The notes under the pieces were generated by a model. It was not told where the DNA came from. It worked only from the letters and a program-made list of their open reading frames with translations, and searched no databases. A stretch of 64,000 nt of DNA from the NCBI RefSeq assembly GCF_004135345.1, contig NZ_CP035495.1, forward strand, positions 2,046,001 to 2,110,000. The letters are read 5' to 3'. Below, in pieces: positions 8,720 through 18,360 of the stretch. The stretch's first letter is position 1; each line of letters opens with the position of its first letter. A program made the position numbers and the translations under genes. Source of the DNA: Xylanimonas allomyrinae (lineage in GTDB: Bacteria; Actinomycetota; Actinomycetes; Actinomycetales; Cellulomonadaceae).

Positions 8720-9226
8720 GTGCACCTGACCGTCGAGCAGACCTATCCCGCGAGCGTCGACGACGTCGCGGCGATGCTCGCTGACGCGTCCTTCGTCCGC
8801 TGGCGCGCCGAGCGCACGACGGGGGGCGGTTCGGTCGACCAGGCCGACGTCGATGCCGACGATGCGGGGGGCTTCACCGTGCTGGTGCGCCGCACGCTCC
8901 CGACGGACCAGATCCCCGCGCAGGCGCGCCCCTTCGTGGGCGCCCGCCTGGAGGTCCGGCAGGCCGAGGTGTGGGAGCCCCCGCAGGGCGACCACCGCGT
9001 GGGCACGGTGGCGTTGGAGATCACCGGGGCACCGGTCCGGCTCACGGGCACGGTCGCCCTGGAGCCGTCTCCCGACGGCGGGACGCGGCAGGTGTACACG
9101 GGCGACGTCCGTGCGACCGTGCCGCTGTTCGCGTCGGTCGTCGAGCAGGCGACGGTGGGGACGGTGCGTGCCGCGCTGACGGCTGAGGAGCTCGCGGGCC
9201 GCGAGTGGCTCGCCGGCGTGCGCTGA
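8720..9226 (+). CDS. DUF2505 family protein
   Basis: A 168-residue cytoplasmic protein of the actinobacterial DUF2505 family, which has a START/SRPBCC-like fold and is thought to bind a hydrophobic ligand; the ligand is unknown. It starts with HLTVEQTYPAS, continues through beta-rich sequence with a central VWEPP, and ends with a helix (VRAALTAEELAGREWL) typical of such folds. The GTG start is preceded by GGAGGG. It is divergent from pdtaS and is followed by the long regulatory gap before cebE. Confidence 0.75.
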   Translation: MHLTVEQTYPASVDDVAAMLADASFVRWRAERTTGGGSVDQADVDADDAGGFTVLVRRTLPTDQIPAQARPFVGARLEVRQAEVWEPPQGDHRVGTVALEITGAPVRLTGTVALEPSPDGGTRQVYTGDVRATVPLFASVVEQATVGTVRAALTAEELAGREWLAGVR

Positions 9227-9363
9227 CCACCGCCGCGACGCGTCGGGTTCCAGCCCGCCACGCGCCGTAACGATCTGGTCACGAACTCGTTTTCCGTCGA
9301 CCCCTGACCTGCGGCGATGCCGCTCGGATCGAAATGCGGGCGCGATGCACCCGCCCGGACCAC

Positions 9364-9392
9364 TTGACGGCGCGCATGCGCGGACGAATAGT
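9364..9392 (+). promoter_or_regulatory. Promoter of the ceb operon
   Basis: TTGACG (9364-9369) and AATAGT (9387-9392) are separated by 17 bases, a good primary-sigma promoter. Transcription would start near 9399, placing both CebR-like operators just downstream. The rest of the 9227-9575 gap shows no gene. Confidence 0.65.
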
Positions 9393-9405
9393 TCAGGCAA
9401 CGGCA

Positions 9406-9419
9406 TGGGAGCGCTACCA
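9406..9419. promoter_or_regulatory. CebR operator 1 (cebE)
   Basis: TGGGAGCGCTACCA matches the CebR/CelR operator TGGGAGCGCTCCCA at 13 of 14 positions. It starts about 7 bases after the inferred transcription start, so a bound LacI-family repressor would block the promoter. Confidence 0.8.
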
Positions 9420-9427
9420 CACCATCG

Positions 9428-9441
9428 TGGGATCGCTTCCA
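9428..9441. promoter_or_regulatory. CebR operator 2 (cebE)
   Basis: TGGGATCGCTTCCA matches the same operator at 12 of 14 positions. Its centre is 22 bp from operator 1, about two helical turns, which would suit cooperative binding on one DNA face. Confidence 0.65.
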
Positions 9442-9575
9442 GCCGCGGACGCTGATGAGACGAGGGAGTCGTGATGCACACGCATCGCCACGCTCCGCGG
9501 GATGCACGTGCCCCGCGCTCACGGCGCGCGACTGGCAGGGCCGCCGACCGGCCGCCCTCGGACAAGGAGGTCACT

Positions 9576-10907
9576 GTGAAGAACGCGACCAGGAGGGGCT
9601 TCGGCGTCGTCGCAGGCGTCGCTGTCCTGGCGCTCACCGCGACGGCGTGCTCGGGCGACGGCTCGGACGACGGGTCGGGCGACGCGGCCGACGCAGGCGG
9701 TCAGGTCACCATCAAGGTGAGCACGTTCAACAACTTCGGCTTCGGCGCCCCCAGCGGCACCCGCCCGGGTGCCGACCTGTGGAAGAAGTACGAGGCCGAG
9801 CACCCGAACGTGAAGATCGAGGAGACCGTGGCCGCGTCGTCGGACGACGCGCGCGCCGCGTTCAACACGGCCATCTCGACCGGCACGGGCGCCTACGACA
9901 TCCAGGCGGTCGACGTCGACTGGATGCCCTCGATCATGGCCCAGCCCGACGCGTTCGTGGACCTGGGCTCCGTCGCAGGCACCAACGACTGGCTCGACTG
10001 GAAGAAGGAGCAGGGCACCACACCCGACGGCAAGGTCGTCGGCCTCGGCACCGACATCGGCCCCGAGGGCATCTGCTACCGCTCCGACCTGTTCGCGGCC
10101 GCCGGCCTGCCGACCGACCGCGCCGACGTCGCGGCCCTCCTCGGCGGCGACAGCGCGACGTGGGACACGTACTTCGAGGTCGGCCAGCAGTACACCGACA
10201 CGACCGGCAAGGCGTGGTTCGACTCGTCGGCGGCGATCTTCCAGGGCATGGTCAACCAGATCCAGTACTCGCACGTCGATGCGGACGGCAACATCATCGC
10301 GGGCACCAACCCCGACGTGAAGGCCGCCTTCGACAAGGTCACGGCCGCCGCGCTCAAGGGCCAGTCCGCCGGCCTGCAGCAGTGGAGCGACGACTTCAAC
10401 GCGGCGTTCAAGTCCGACAAGTTCGCCACCACCCTGTGCCCCGCGTGGTTCGTCAACAACATCCGCGGCAACGCGGGCGACGACTTCAAGGGCTGGGACA
10501 TCGCGGACGTCTTCCCCGGCGGCGGCGGCAACTGGGGCGGCTCGTTCCTGGTCGTCCCCGAGCAGTCGAAGGTCAAGGACGAGGCCGCCAAGCTCGCCGC
10601 GTGGATCACCGCACCCGAGCAGCAGGCAGCCGTCTTCGCCGCGGCGTCCAACTTCCCCAGCTCGCCGACGGCGCAGGCCGACCCGACGGTCGCGGGCAAG
10701 ACGGACCCGTTCCTCAACGACGCGCCCGTGGGCACGATCTTCGCCAACCGCGCGAAGGCCGTGACCGTCGTCCCGTTCAAGGGGGCGCAGTACTTCGACA
10801 TCCAGACCAAGATGGCCGACGCGCTCAACCGCGTCGACGTCACCAAGGAGCAGACCCCCGAGCAGTCGTTCGACCAGTGGCTGCAGGACGTCAAGGCGCT
10901 GTCCTGA
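9576..10907 (+). CDS. cebE: Cellobiose/cellodextrin-binding lipoprotein CebE
   Basis: The extracellular solute-binding protein (family 1) of a carbohydrate ABC importer, 443 residues. The N-terminus is a lipoprotein signal, with a TRRGFGV twin-arginine-like start, a hydrophobic core and a lipobox ending at Cys25, followed by a Gly/Asp/Ser-rich tether. I use GTG 9576, which has AAGGAGG five bases upstream; the frame runs back to ATG 9471, but that start would bury the signal peptide. It is first in the cebEFG-bgl-cebR operon behind two CebR-like operators. The gene for the shared ATPase (MsiK type) is not here. Ligand choice is inferred from the operators and the neighbouring GH1 and GH94 enzymes. 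Confidence 0.88.
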   Translation: MKNATRRGFGVVAGVAVLALTATACSGDGSDDGSGDAADAGGQVTIKVSTFNNFGFGAPSGTRPGADLWKKYEAEHPNVKIEETVAASSDDARAAFNTAISTGTGAYDIQAVDVDWMPSIMAQPDAFVDLGSVAGTNDWLDWKKEQGTTPDGKVVGLGTDIGPEGICYRSDLFAAAGLPTDRADVAALLGGDSATWDTYFEVGQQYTDTTGKAWFDSSAAIFQGMVNQIQYSHVDADGNIIAGTNPDVKAAFDKVTAAALKGQSAGLQQWSDDFNAAFKSDKFATTLCPAWFVNNIRGNAGDDFKGWDIADVFPGGGGNWGGSFLVVPEQSKVKDEAAKLAAWITAPEQQAAVFAAASNFPSSPTAQADPTVAGKTDPFLNDAPVGTIFANRAKAVTVVPFKGAQYFDIQTKMADALNRVDVTKEQTPEQSFDQWLQDVKALS

Positions 10908-10939
10908 CGGCACCCCGTCGGGCCTGACGGCCCGGCCAC

Positions 10940-10982
10940 GCGGTCCGGGGGTGCACGCCTCGTGCGGGCTCCCCCGGACCGC
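10940..10982 (+). terminator. Hairpin between cebE and cebF
   Basis: Perfect 12-bp arms (10940-10951 and 10971-10982) enclose a smaller GCAC/GTGC stem. There is no T-tract. Placed after the binding-protein gene inside the operon, it probably stabilises or partly terminates the message, giving more CebE than permease. Confidence 0.55.
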
Positions 10983-11026
10983 CCTACCCCTCCGACCGAG
11001 GTCGAGAACCCGCCCAAGGATGTGCC

Positions 11027-12106
11027 GTGACCGCCACCCCCGTCGCCCCCGACAAACCTCAGCAGAGCCCGCGGCCCGCGCATGACGCGACCCTGGAGCG
11101 ACGCCTGCGTGCCCGCGGCCGGCGCGGGCGCCTCGACGTCCGGCTCTCGCCCTACCTGTACATCTCCCCGTTCTTCCTGCTGTTCCTCGTCACCGGCCTG
11201 TTCCCGCTGGGGTTCACCGCGTGGGTCGCGACCCGGCAGTGGAACACCATCACGGGCGACGGCGGCGTGGCCGTCTGCGGCGCGACGTGCGGCACGACGG
11301 ACCCCTCGGTCCTCGCGAACTTCCAGTGGGTGCTGCACCAGCCGGCGTTCTGGGACGCGCTGCGCAACTCGTTCTCGATCTTCCTGATCTCCACGATCCC
11401 GCAGATCGTCGCGGCCCTGGTCCTGGCCGCGATCCTCGACGCCAACCTCAAGGCCAAGACGTTCTGGCGCATGGGGGTGCTGCTTCCGTACGTCATCGCG
11501 CCCTCCGCGGCGGCGATCATCTTCTCGCAGATCTTCAGCGACCAGTCGGGCCTCATCAACACGTTCCTCGGCTGGGTCGGGATCTCCCCCGTGCCGTGGC
11601 ACGCCAACACGCTCGCGAGCCACATCGCGATCGCCTCGATCGTCAACTTCCGGTGGACGGGCTACAACACGCTCATCTTCCTGGCCGCCATGCAGGCGAT
11701 CCCGCGCGACGTGTTCGAGGCGTCCGTCGTCGACGGTGCGGGCCGCGTGCGCCAGTTCCTCTCGGTGACCATCCCGATGCTGCGGCCCACGCTCATCTTC
11801 GTGATCATCACCTCGACGATCGGCGGCCTGCAGATCTTCGACGAGCCGCAGATGTTCACGCAGGGCACCTCGGGCTACGGCGGGCCCAACCGGCAGTTCC
11901 TCACCGTGTCCCTCTACCTGTGGGACCTCGGCTTCAACCACGTGTCCATCGGGCAGCCCAACCTGGGCCGCTCCGCCGCGGTCGCGTGGCTGCTGTTCCT
12001 CATCGTCGTGGTGTTCGCCATCGTCAACTTCCTGCTGACCCGGCGCATCGCGTCGGCCGGCGGGGCGCACGCCACCAAGTCCCGCACGAAGGAGGTGGCC
12101 CGATGA
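11027..12106 (+). CDS. cebF: Sugar ABC transporter permease CebF
   Basis: A 359-residue MalF-type permease that forms half of the cellobiose import channel. After about 45 basic, polar residues (ERRLRARGRRGR), six membrane helices follow. The cytoplasmic EAA loop reads DVFEASVVDGAGRVRQFLSV, the contact site for the ATPase. The GTG start is preceded by AAGGA. Its stop overlaps the cebG start (ATGA), so the two subunits are translationally coupled. Confidence 0.9.
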   Translation: MTATPVAPDKPQQSPRPAHDATLERRLRARGRRGRLDVRLSPYLYISPFFLLFLVTGLFPLGFTAWVATRQWNTITGDGGVAVCGATCGTTDPSVLANFQWVLHQPAFWDALRNSFSIFLISTIPQIVAALVLAAILDANLKAKTFWRMGVLLPYVIAPSAAAIIFSQIFSDQSGLINTFLGWVGISPVPWHANTLASHIAIASIVNFRWTGYNTLIFLAAMQAIPRDVFEASVVDGAGRVRQFLSVTIPMLRPTLIFVIITSTIGGLQIFDEPQMFTQGTSGYGGPNRQFLTVSLYLWDLGFNHVSIGQPNLGRSAAVAWLLFLIVVVFAIVNFLLTRRIASAGGAHATKSRTKEVAR

Positions 12107-13020
12107 GCCGCGAGGTCTCCGTCGCCACGCTCCGCCAGATCGGCGGCAACGGCGTGGCCAACGCGGCCGCGCGCAAGCGCAGGCTCGCCGTCACGAGCGA
12201 AGGACGCCGGCCCGGCTGGGTGTCCTACACGATCCTGACGGTCGTCATCCTGATCTCGGTGTTCCCGCTGTACTACGCCGTCTCGATCGCGTCGCAGGCC
12301 ACGACCGACACGCAGTACGGGGTGCCGGCGCTGCGGCCGGGCTCGGGCCTGTTCCGCAACCTGAGCACGGCGTTCGGCGAGATCGACTTCCTGACCGCGC
12401 TCGGCGGGACGGTGCTCGTCTCGGCCGTGTGCGCGGCGTCGACGGTGCTGTTCTCGACGCTGGCCGGGTACTCGTTCGCCAAGCTGCGCTTCCGCGGGCG
12501 CGGCCCGCTGCTGTTCTTCGTCATCGGGACGATGGCGATCCCGACGCAGCTCGCCGTCGTCCCGCTGTACATCATGATGGCCCGCCTGCACCTGTTCGGG
12601 ACGTTGTGGGCCGTCATGATCCCCGGCCTGGTCACGGCGTTCGGGGTGTTCTGGATGACGCAGTACCTCGAGGGCGCGCTGCCGTTCGAGCTCATCGAGG
12701 CGGCCCGCGTCGACGGCGCGTCGATGATCCGCACGTTCTGGTCGGTGGCCCTGCCGGCCGCCCGCCCGGCCGCGGCGATGCTGGCGCTGTTCACGTTCGT
12801 GGCCCAGTGGACCAACTACTACTGGCCCATGCTGATCCTCGGCCCGAACAAGAACGCGATGCTGACGGTCGCCGCGGCGGCCCTCAAGGGCGCCCGGTTC
12901 ACCGACTACACGCTGGTCATGTCGGGCGTCGTGCTCACGGCGTTCCCGCTGATCGTCGTGTTCTTCTTCGCCGGGCGCCAGCTCGTGTCCGGCATCATGG
13001 CCGGCGCCGTCAAGGGCTGA
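12103..13020 (+). CDS. cebG: Sugar ABC transporter permease CebG
   Basis: A 305-residue MalG-type permease and partner of CebF. Six membrane helices start near residue 42. The EAA loop reads ELIEAARVDGASMIRTFW, and the C-terminus has the conserved GRQLVSGIMAGAVKG. ATG 12103 overlaps the previous stop and has a GGAGG ribosome site at 12091-12095. Confidence 0.92.
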   Translation: MSREVSVATLRQIGGNGVANAAARKRRLAVTSEGRRPGWVSYTILTVVILISVFPLYYAVSIASQATTDTQYGVPALRPGSGLFRNLSTAFGEIDFLTALGGTVLVSAVCAASTVLFSTLAGYSFAKLRFRGRGPLLFFVIGTMAIPTQLAVVPLYIMMARLHLFGTLWAVMIPGLVTAFGVFWMTQYLEGALPFELIEAARVDGASMIRTFWSVALPAARPAAAMLALFTFVAQWTNYYWPMLILGPNKNAMLTVAAAALKGARFTDYTLVMSGVVLTAFPLIVVFFFAGRQLVSGIMAGAVKG

Positions 13021-13036
13021 CCTGCGTCCAGCGCCA

Positions 13037-13072
13037 CGGGCGGTCGGCGAGCAGCATGCCGCCGACCGCCCG
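13037..13072 (+). terminator. Hairpin between cebG and the GH1 gene
   Basis: Perfect 13-bp arms (CGGGCGGTCGGCG and its complement) with a 10-base loop lie in the 128-bp gap. It could separate the transporter message from the glucosidase-cebR message or set their ratio. Confidence 0.5.
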
Positions 13073-13148
13073 CCGTCGTCGCCTGACACACTGGCGAGGA
13101 CTCGCACCCATCCACGGGCGGCAGCGCCCCGCGACCTGAGGAGCATCG

Positions 13149-14702
13149 ATGTCGATCGTCGTGCCGGGCACCGGCGCCCGCCGCCCCGCACCGGGCACCA
13201 CCGTCCCGTTCACGCCGAGCACGCCGCTGCCGGCGACGTCGCCCACGGGCGACGTCGCGTTCCCGCCCGGCTTCCTGTGGGGCACCGCGACCGCGGCGTT
13301 CCAGATCGAGGGCGCCACCCGTGAAGGCGGCCGCACCGACTCCATCTGGGACACGTTCGCGCGCATCCCGGGGGCCGTCACGGGAGGCGACGACGGCACC
13401 GTCGCGTGCGACCACTACCACCGCTACCGCGACGACGTCGCGCTCATGCGGTCGCTGAACCTGGGCGCCTACCGCTTCTCGACGTCGTGGGCGCGCGTCC
13501 GGCCCGACGGCGGCGCACCCAACCCGCAGGGCCTCGCGTTCTACGACCGGCTCGTCGACGAGCTGCTGGACGTCGGCATCCTGCCGTGGGTCACGCTCTA
13601 CCACTGGGACCTGCCCCAGGCCGTCGAGGACGCGGGCGGCTGGCCGGTGCGCGACACCGCGTACCGGTTCGCGGACTACGCCATGACCGTCCACGACGCG
13701 CTGCACGACCGCGTGCGCGTCTGGACCACGCTCAACGAGCCGTGGTGCTCGTCGTTCCTGTCGTACACCGGTGGCGAGCACGCCCCCGGGCGCACCTCGC
13801 GGCACGACGGCGTCGCCGCGGCGCACCACCTGCTGCTGGGCCACGGCCTGGCCGCCGCGGCGATCCAGGAGGTCGACCCGGCCGCCGTCGTCGGGCTCAC
13901 CGTCAACCTCACGGTGGCCGACCCGGCCGACCCGTCGAACCCCGACGACGTCGCCGCTGCGGCCAAGCACGACGGGCTGTTCAACCGCATGTTCCTCGAC
14001 CCGGTGCTGCGCGGCGACTACCCCGCCGACGTGCGCGACTGGGTCGCCCCGTACGGGCTCGACGACCTGATCCACGACGGCGACCTGGCGATCATCTCGA
14101 CGCCCCTGGACGCGCTCGGCGTCAACTACTACAACGGCTCGTGCATCGCGGCCACGCCGCCCGCCGTCGTCGACGAGGCCGTGACCGACCGCCCCGACGG
14201 CGTGCGCGACGACGACGACGCCCCCGTGCGCGCGACGCTCCCGCCCACGCCGTCGCCCGAGGGCGTCCACCACCACGCGCGCGGCCTGCCGCGCACCGCG
14301 ATGGGCTGGGAGGTGCAGCCCGAGGGGCTCACGCGCCTGCTCACGCGCGTCCACCGGGACTACACCGGGCCGCGCGGCATGGCGCTGTACGTCACCGAGA
14401 ACGGAGCCGCGTACGACGACGTCCCCGACGCCGACGGCTTCGTCGACGACGCGGCCGACCGCCTCGCCTACCTCGACGCGCACCTGCGCGCCGTCAAGGA
14501 CGCCATCGACGCCGGGGCGGACGTGCGCGGCTACTTCGCCTGGTCGCTGCTCGACAACTTCGAGTGGGCGCACGGGTACTCCAAGCGTTTCGGTATCGTC
14601 CGTACCGACTACGAGACACAGCGACGCACCATCAAGGCGTCGGGCCGGTGGTACGCCGAGGTGGCGCGCACCGGCGTCGTCCCGGGACGGGAGGAGTCGT
14701 GA
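13149..14702 (+). CDS. GH1 beta-glucosidase
   Basis: A 517-residue glycoside hydrolase family 1 enzyme that hydrolyses cellobiose and short cellodextrins to glucose. It has no signal peptide, so it acts in the cytoplasm on imported sugar. The fold begins at FPPGFLWGTATAAFQIEG. The acid/base Glu197 is in TLNEPW and the nucleophile Glu417 is in YVTENGA. The C-terminal FAWSLLDNFEWAHGYSKRFG aglycone-site motif is intact. About 40 Pro/Thr-rich residues precede the domain, longer than usual. GAGGAG lies upstream of the ATG. Its stop overlaps the cebR start. Confidence 0.95.
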   Translation: MSIVVPGTGARRPAPGTTVPFTPSTPLPATSPTGDVAFPPGFLWGTATAAFQIEGATREGGRTDSIWDTFARIPGAVTGGDDGTVACDHYHRYRDDVALMRSLNLGAYRFSTSWARVRPDGGAPNPQGLAFYDRLVDELLDVGILPWVTLYHWDLPQAVEDAGGWPVRDTAYRFADYAMTVHDALHDRVRVWTTLNEPWCSSFLSYTGGEHAPGRTSRHDGVAAAHHLLLGHGLAAAAIQEVDPAAVVGLTVNLTVADPADPSNPDDVAAAAKHDGLFNRMFLDPVLRGDYPADVRDWVAPYGLDDLIHDGDLAIISTPLDALGVNYYNGSCIAATPPAVVDEAVTDRPDGVRDDDDAPVRATLPPTPSPEGVHHHARGLPRTAMGWEVQPEGLTRLLTRVHRDYTGPRGMALYVTENGAAYDDVPDADGFVDDAADRLAYLDAHLRAVKDAIDAGADVRGYFAWSLLDNFEWAHGYSKRFGIVRTDYETQRRTIKASGRWYAEVARTGVVPGREES

Positions 14703-15706
14703 ACGGCGGGCCGCCCACGCTCGACGACGTCGCCCGCGAGGCCCAGGTCTCGCGCTCGACGGCCTCGCGGGCGATCAACGGCGGCGAACGTGTCTCGCCG
14801 GAGGCGCAGGCCGCGGTCGACGGCGCCGTCGCGCGCCTGGGGTACTCGCCCAACCGCGCCGCGCGATCCCTCGTGACCCGGCGTACCGACTCGATCGCCC
14901 TCGTCGTGCCCGAGCCCGACACGCTCGTGCTCACCGACCCGTTCCTCACGGGCGTCATCCGTGGCGTCACCGACGGCCTCGCGGGCACCGACTTCCAGCT
15001 CGTGCTGCTGCTGAGCCGCGCGGGCGAGTCGCCGGGGCGCATCGCCCGCTACCTCGGGTCGGGCCACGTGGACGGGGCGATCGTCGCCTCGCACCACCGC
15101 CGCGACCAGCTCGAGACGGCGCTGGCGCGCGCGCAGCTGCCCGCGGTGTTCGTGGGCCGGCCCTTCGGCGACGCCCGGCACCGCTACGTCGACGTCGACA
15201 ACGTGGCCGGGGGCCGCCTGGCCGCCCAGCGTCTCCTGGACCGCGGGTGCCGGCGGATCGGCACCGTCTGCGGCCCGCTCGACATGTCCGCGGGCATCGA
15301 CCGCCTCCAGGGGTGGCGCGAGACGCTCGACGCGGCGGGCCTGCCGACCGACGCCGTCGTCGAGGGCGACTTCACGGCCGTGGGAGGTGAGGCCGCGGCC
15401 GAACGCCTGCTCGACGCGCACCCCGACCTCGACGGGATCTTCGCGGCCTCGGACCTCATGGCCGAGGGGGTGCTGCGCGTGCTCCACTCGCGCGGCCGGC
15501 GCGTGCCCGACGACGTCGCCGTCATGGGCTTCGACAACCTGGGCGTCGCCCAGCACACCAACCCGCGGCTGACCACGGTCCAGAACCCTGTCATCCACCA
15601 GACGACGACCGCCACCGCGGCACTGCTGGGCCTGCTGGCGGGCGCGCCCGTCCCGTCCGCCCCGCTCGTCTTCGAGCCGACGCTCGTCGAGGGCGAGTCC
15701 GCCTGA
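14699..15706 (+). CDS. cebR: LacI-family repressor CebR/CelR
   Basis: A 335-residue LacI-type regulator. The N-terminal helix-turn-helix and hinge (TLDDVAREAQVSRSTASRAI, then GYSPNRAARSLVTRRT) are typical, and the rest is a periplasmic-binding-like sensor domain. In relatives, cellobiose releases the repressor from TGGGAGCGCTCCCA; three close matches to that site are in this window, at 9406, 9428 and 18233. GTG 14699 overlaps the GH1 stop (GTGA), so it is translated with the glucosidase. It ends 8 bp from the convergent phosphorylase gene. Confidence 0.92.
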   Translation: MNGGPPTLDDVAREAQVSRSTASRAINGGERVSPEAQAAVDGAVARLGYSPNRAARSLVTRRTDSIALVVPEPDTLVLTDPFLTGVIRGVTDGLAGTDFQLVLLLSRAGESPGRIARYLGSGHVDGAIVASHHRRDQLETALARAQLPAVFVGRPFGDARHRYVDVDNVAGGRLAAQRLLDRGCRRIGTVCGPLDMSAGIDRLQGWRETLDAAGLPTDAVVEGDFTAVGGEAAAERLLDAHPDLDGIFAASDLMAEGVLRVLHSRGRRVPDDVAVMGFDNLGVAQHTNPRLTTVQNPVIHQTTTATAALLGLLAGAPVPSAPLVFEPTLVEGESA

Positions 15707-15714
15707 CGCGACGC

Positions 15715-18198
15715 CTACAGCGTCGCCTCCACGCGCACGCGCGCGCCCGCCGGGGCGTACGGCACCGTGCGGCCCTCGACCGGCTCGCCGTCGACCGTCA
15801 GCGTCGCCCGCGAGCCCGGGCGGCCGCTGTTGTGGACCGTGATCTCGTACGTGGCGCCACGGGCCACCCTGGTGACGGTGAACTCCCCCACCTCGGGGCC
15901 GAGCTGCGGGTCCACCACCAGGCCGTCGAAGTCGGGGCGCACCCCCAGCAGGTACTGCGAGACGGCGACGAAGTTCCACGCCGCGGTGCCCGTGAGCCAC
16001 GAGTTCTTGGCCTCGCCGTGCCGCACGGCCTCTGCGCCCGCGATCATCTGCGCGTACACGTACGGCTCGAGCCGGTGGACGTCGGAGATGTCCTCACGGT
16101 AGGCGGGCGTGATCCGCTTGTAGTGGTCGAACGCGCGCGCACCGTCACCGGCGACGGTCTCCCCGATGACGACCCACGGGTTGTTGTGACAGAAGATGCC
16201 GCCGTTCTCCTTGTACCCCGGCGGGTAGGTCGACACCTCGCCCAGGTGCACCTGGTAGGTGGTGTACGCCGGGTGCTGCAGCACCAGGCCGTGCTCGGTG
16301 CCCAGCAGCTCCTCGACGGCGGTCAGCGCCTTGCCTGCGGGCGAGGCGGCCCACTCGGGGGTGCCCGGGTCCGTGGACTCCACGCCGATGCCTGCCATGA
16401 CCGCGAAGCCCTGCGGCTCGATCCAGATCTTGCCCTCGTCGTGCGCGTCGGTGCCGACCGGGCGGCCGTCGTAGTCGTAGGCGCGCAGGAACCAGCGCCC
16501 GTCCCAGCCGTGCGTGAGCATCGCGGCCCGCATGTCGTCCACGTGCTTTCGCGCCTGGGCGGCGACGTCGGCGAGCCCGCGACGCTCGGCCAGGGCGACG
16601 TACTGCGCGCCGTAGAGCACGAACTGCGCGCCGATGAACGTCGACTCGGCCACGCCGCCCGTCTTGTTCTGCGTGGTCTGGAAGCTCTCGCCCGGTGAGG
16701 TCGAGAACGCGTTGAGGTTGAGGCAGTCGTTCCAGTCGGCGCGGCCGATGAGGGGCAGGCCGTGCGGGCCGAGGTGGCTCACCACGAAGCCCACCGAGCG
16801 CGACAGGTGCTCGAACAGCGGCACCTCGGAACCCTCGGCGTTGTCGAACGGGACCGGCTCGTCGAGGATCCCCCAGTCGCCGGTCTCCTTGAGGTAGGCG
16901 ACCACACCGGCCACGAGCCACATCGGGTCGTCGTTGAAGCCCGAGCCCAGGTTGTGGTTCCCGCGCTTGGTCAGCGGCTGGTACTGGTGGTACGCGGAGC
17001 CGTCGGGGAACTGCGTCGACGCGATGTCGATGATGCGCTCGCGCGCCCGCTCCGGCACCAGATGCACGAACCCGAGCAGGTCCTGGTTGGAGTCCCGGAA
17101 ACCCATGCCGCGGCCGATGCCCGTCTCGAAGTAGGAGGCCGAGCGCGACATGTTGAACGTGACCATGCACTGGTACTGGTTCCAGATGTTGACCATCCGG
17201 TCGAGCTTCTCGTCCGAGGACCGCACCGTGTACGTCGACAGCAGCGACGTCCAGTGCTCGCGCAGCGCGGCCAGCGCGTCGTCGACGGCGCCCGCCGTCG
17301 CGAACCGCCCGAGCAGCGCGTGCGCCCGCTCCTTGTCGACGACCTGGTGCGCGGCGTCGGCCCACTTCTGGTCCTCGGGGTTCTCGACGTACCCCAGCAC
17401 GACGACGACGTCGGTGCTCTCGCCCGGCGCGAGCACGAGGTCGACCTGGAACGCGCCGACCGGGTACCACCCGGAGGCGATGGACCCGGTGGCCTTGCCG
17501 GCGCGCGGCACGGCGGCCTCGCCGAGCGCGTTGTAGGCGCCCACGAACTCGTCGCGGTCGGTGTCGAAGCCCGCGGCCGGCACGTTGACGGAGAAGACGG
17601 CGTAGTGGTCGCGGCGCTCGCGGTACTCGGTGCGGTGGTAGATCGCCGAGCCGCCCGACGGCGTCGCCTCCTCGACCTCGACCTCGCCGATCGACAGGTT
17701 GCGCTGGTAGTTGGTCTGGTCGTCCTCGGCGTTCCAGAGGCAGAACTCGACGTAGGGGAACGCCGAGAACGCCTTGGTCTGCGCAGAGGTGTTGGTGAAG
17801 GTGACCTTCTGCACCTCGGCCGTCTCGCCGAGAGGCACCAGGAACGTCGAGGTCACGCGCAGGCCCCCGCGCTCACCCGTGATGACCGAGTACCCCAGGC
17901 CGTGGCGGGCCTCGAAGTGGTCGAGGCCCGCCTTGACCGGCAGCCAGGACGGCGTCCAGACGTCTCCGCCGTCGTTGACGAACAGGTACCGGCCCCCGAC
18001 GTCGGTGGGGACGTTGTTGTAGCGGTAGCGGGTCAGACGGCGCAGCTTGGCGTCGCGGTAGAACGAGTAGCCGCCCGCCTGGTGGCTGAGCAGCGAGAAG
18101 AACTGCTCCGAGCCGAGGTAGTTGATCCAGGGGTAGGGCGTGTGCGGTGTGGTGATGACGTACTCGCGCGCCGCGTCGTCGAAGTGGCCGTAACGCAT
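15715..18198 (-). CDS. cbp: GH94 cellobiose phosphorylase
   Basis: A cytoplasmic 827-residue enzyme that converts cellobiose and phosphate into glucose 1-phosphate and glucose, saving one ATP compared with hydrolysis. From memory, the N-terminus ([20 protein letters not shown]) and long stretches throughout match the Cellulomonas gilvus enzyme, which is 822 residues. The catalytic acid is Asp488 in [11 protein letters not shown], equivalent to Asp490 there. The protein has the beta-sandwich, linker helix, (alpha/alpha)6 barrel and small C-terminal sheet of the family. It is transcribed towards cebR and has its own CebR-like operator upstream. Confidence 0.97.
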   Translation of the reverse strand: MRYGHFDDAAREYVITTPHTPYPWINYLGSEQFFSLLSHQAGGYSFYRDAKLRRLTRYRYNNVPTDVGGRYLFVNDGGDVWTPSWLPVKAGLDHFEARHGLGYSVITGERGGLRVTSTFLVPLGETAEVQKVTFTNTSAQTKAFSAFPYVEFCLWNAEDDQTNYQRNLSIGEVEVEEATPSGGSAIYHRTEYRERRDHYAVFSVNVPAAGFDTDRDEFVGAYNALGEAAVPRAGKATGSIASGWYPVGAFQVDLVLAPGESTDVVVVLGYVENPEDQKWADAAHQVVDKERAHALLGRFATAGAVDDALAALREHWTSLLSTYTVRSSDEKLDRMVNIWNQYQCMVTFNMSRSASYFETGIGRGMGFRDSNQDLLGFVHLVPERARERIIDIASTQFPDGSAYHQYQPLTKRGNHNLGSGFNDDPMWLVAGVVAYLKETGDWGILDEPVPFDNAEGSEVPLFEHLSRSVGFVVSHLGPHGLPLIGRADWNDCLNLNAFSTSPGESFQTTQNKTGGVAESTFIGAQFVLYGAQYVALAERRGLADVAAQARKHVDDMRAAMLTHGWDGRWFLRAYDYDGRPVGTDAHDEGKIWIEPQGFAVMAGIGVESTDPGTPEWAASPAGKALTAVEELLGTEHGLVLQHPAYTTYQVHLGEVSTYPPGYKENGGIFCHNNPWVVIGETVAGDGARAFDHYKRITPAYREDISDVHRLEPYVYAQMIAGAEAVRHGEAKNSWLTGTAAWNFVAVSQYLLGVRPDFDGLVVDPQLGPEVGEFTVTRVARGATYEITVHNSGRPGSRATLTVDGEPVEGRTVPYAPAGARVRVEATL

Positions 18199-18232
18199 CG
18201 CTGCGCCTCCCGTACGGGTGCTGGACGAGGTG

Positions 18233-18246
18233 TGGGAGCGTTCCCA
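18233..18246. promoter_or_regulatory. CebR operator 3 (cellobiose phosphorylase)
   Basis: TGGGAGCGTTCCCA matches the CebR operator at 13 of 14 positions. A TATGCT -10-like box for the minus strand (plus-strand AGCATA at 18258-18263) puts the inferred transcription start just upstream, so the site lies about 5-18 bases into the message, as at cebE. Confidence 0.8.
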
Positions 18247-18296
18247 CGCCGACCGTCAGCATAACGGACGCGGCGTTCCCGGCGCCCTGGGACGAC

Positions 18297-18327
18297 GAAC
18301 GCCGGCACCCCTGGGGCACCGGCGTTC
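18297..18327. terminator. Terminator of the amino-acid permease gene
   Basis: The stem is 9 bp (GAACGCCGG and its complement), then a CA/CA mismatch, then CCCC-T-GGGG. It lies 34 bases past the permease stop on the minus strand and before the phosphorylase promoter. Confidence 0.7.
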
Positions 18328-18360
18328 GCCGCCGCGGCGTCAGCCGCCGTCAGGCTCGTC

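Noticed and set aside
9471-9575. Upstream extension of cebE from ATG 9471
   Set aside because: It would put 35 polar residues in front of the lipoprotein signal. GTG 9576 has a near-ideal ribosome site and gives a normal signal peptide.
10076-12070. A 664-codon minus-strand frame opposite cebE-cebF
   Set aside because: Antisense shadow of two recognised transporter genes, with no domain of its own.
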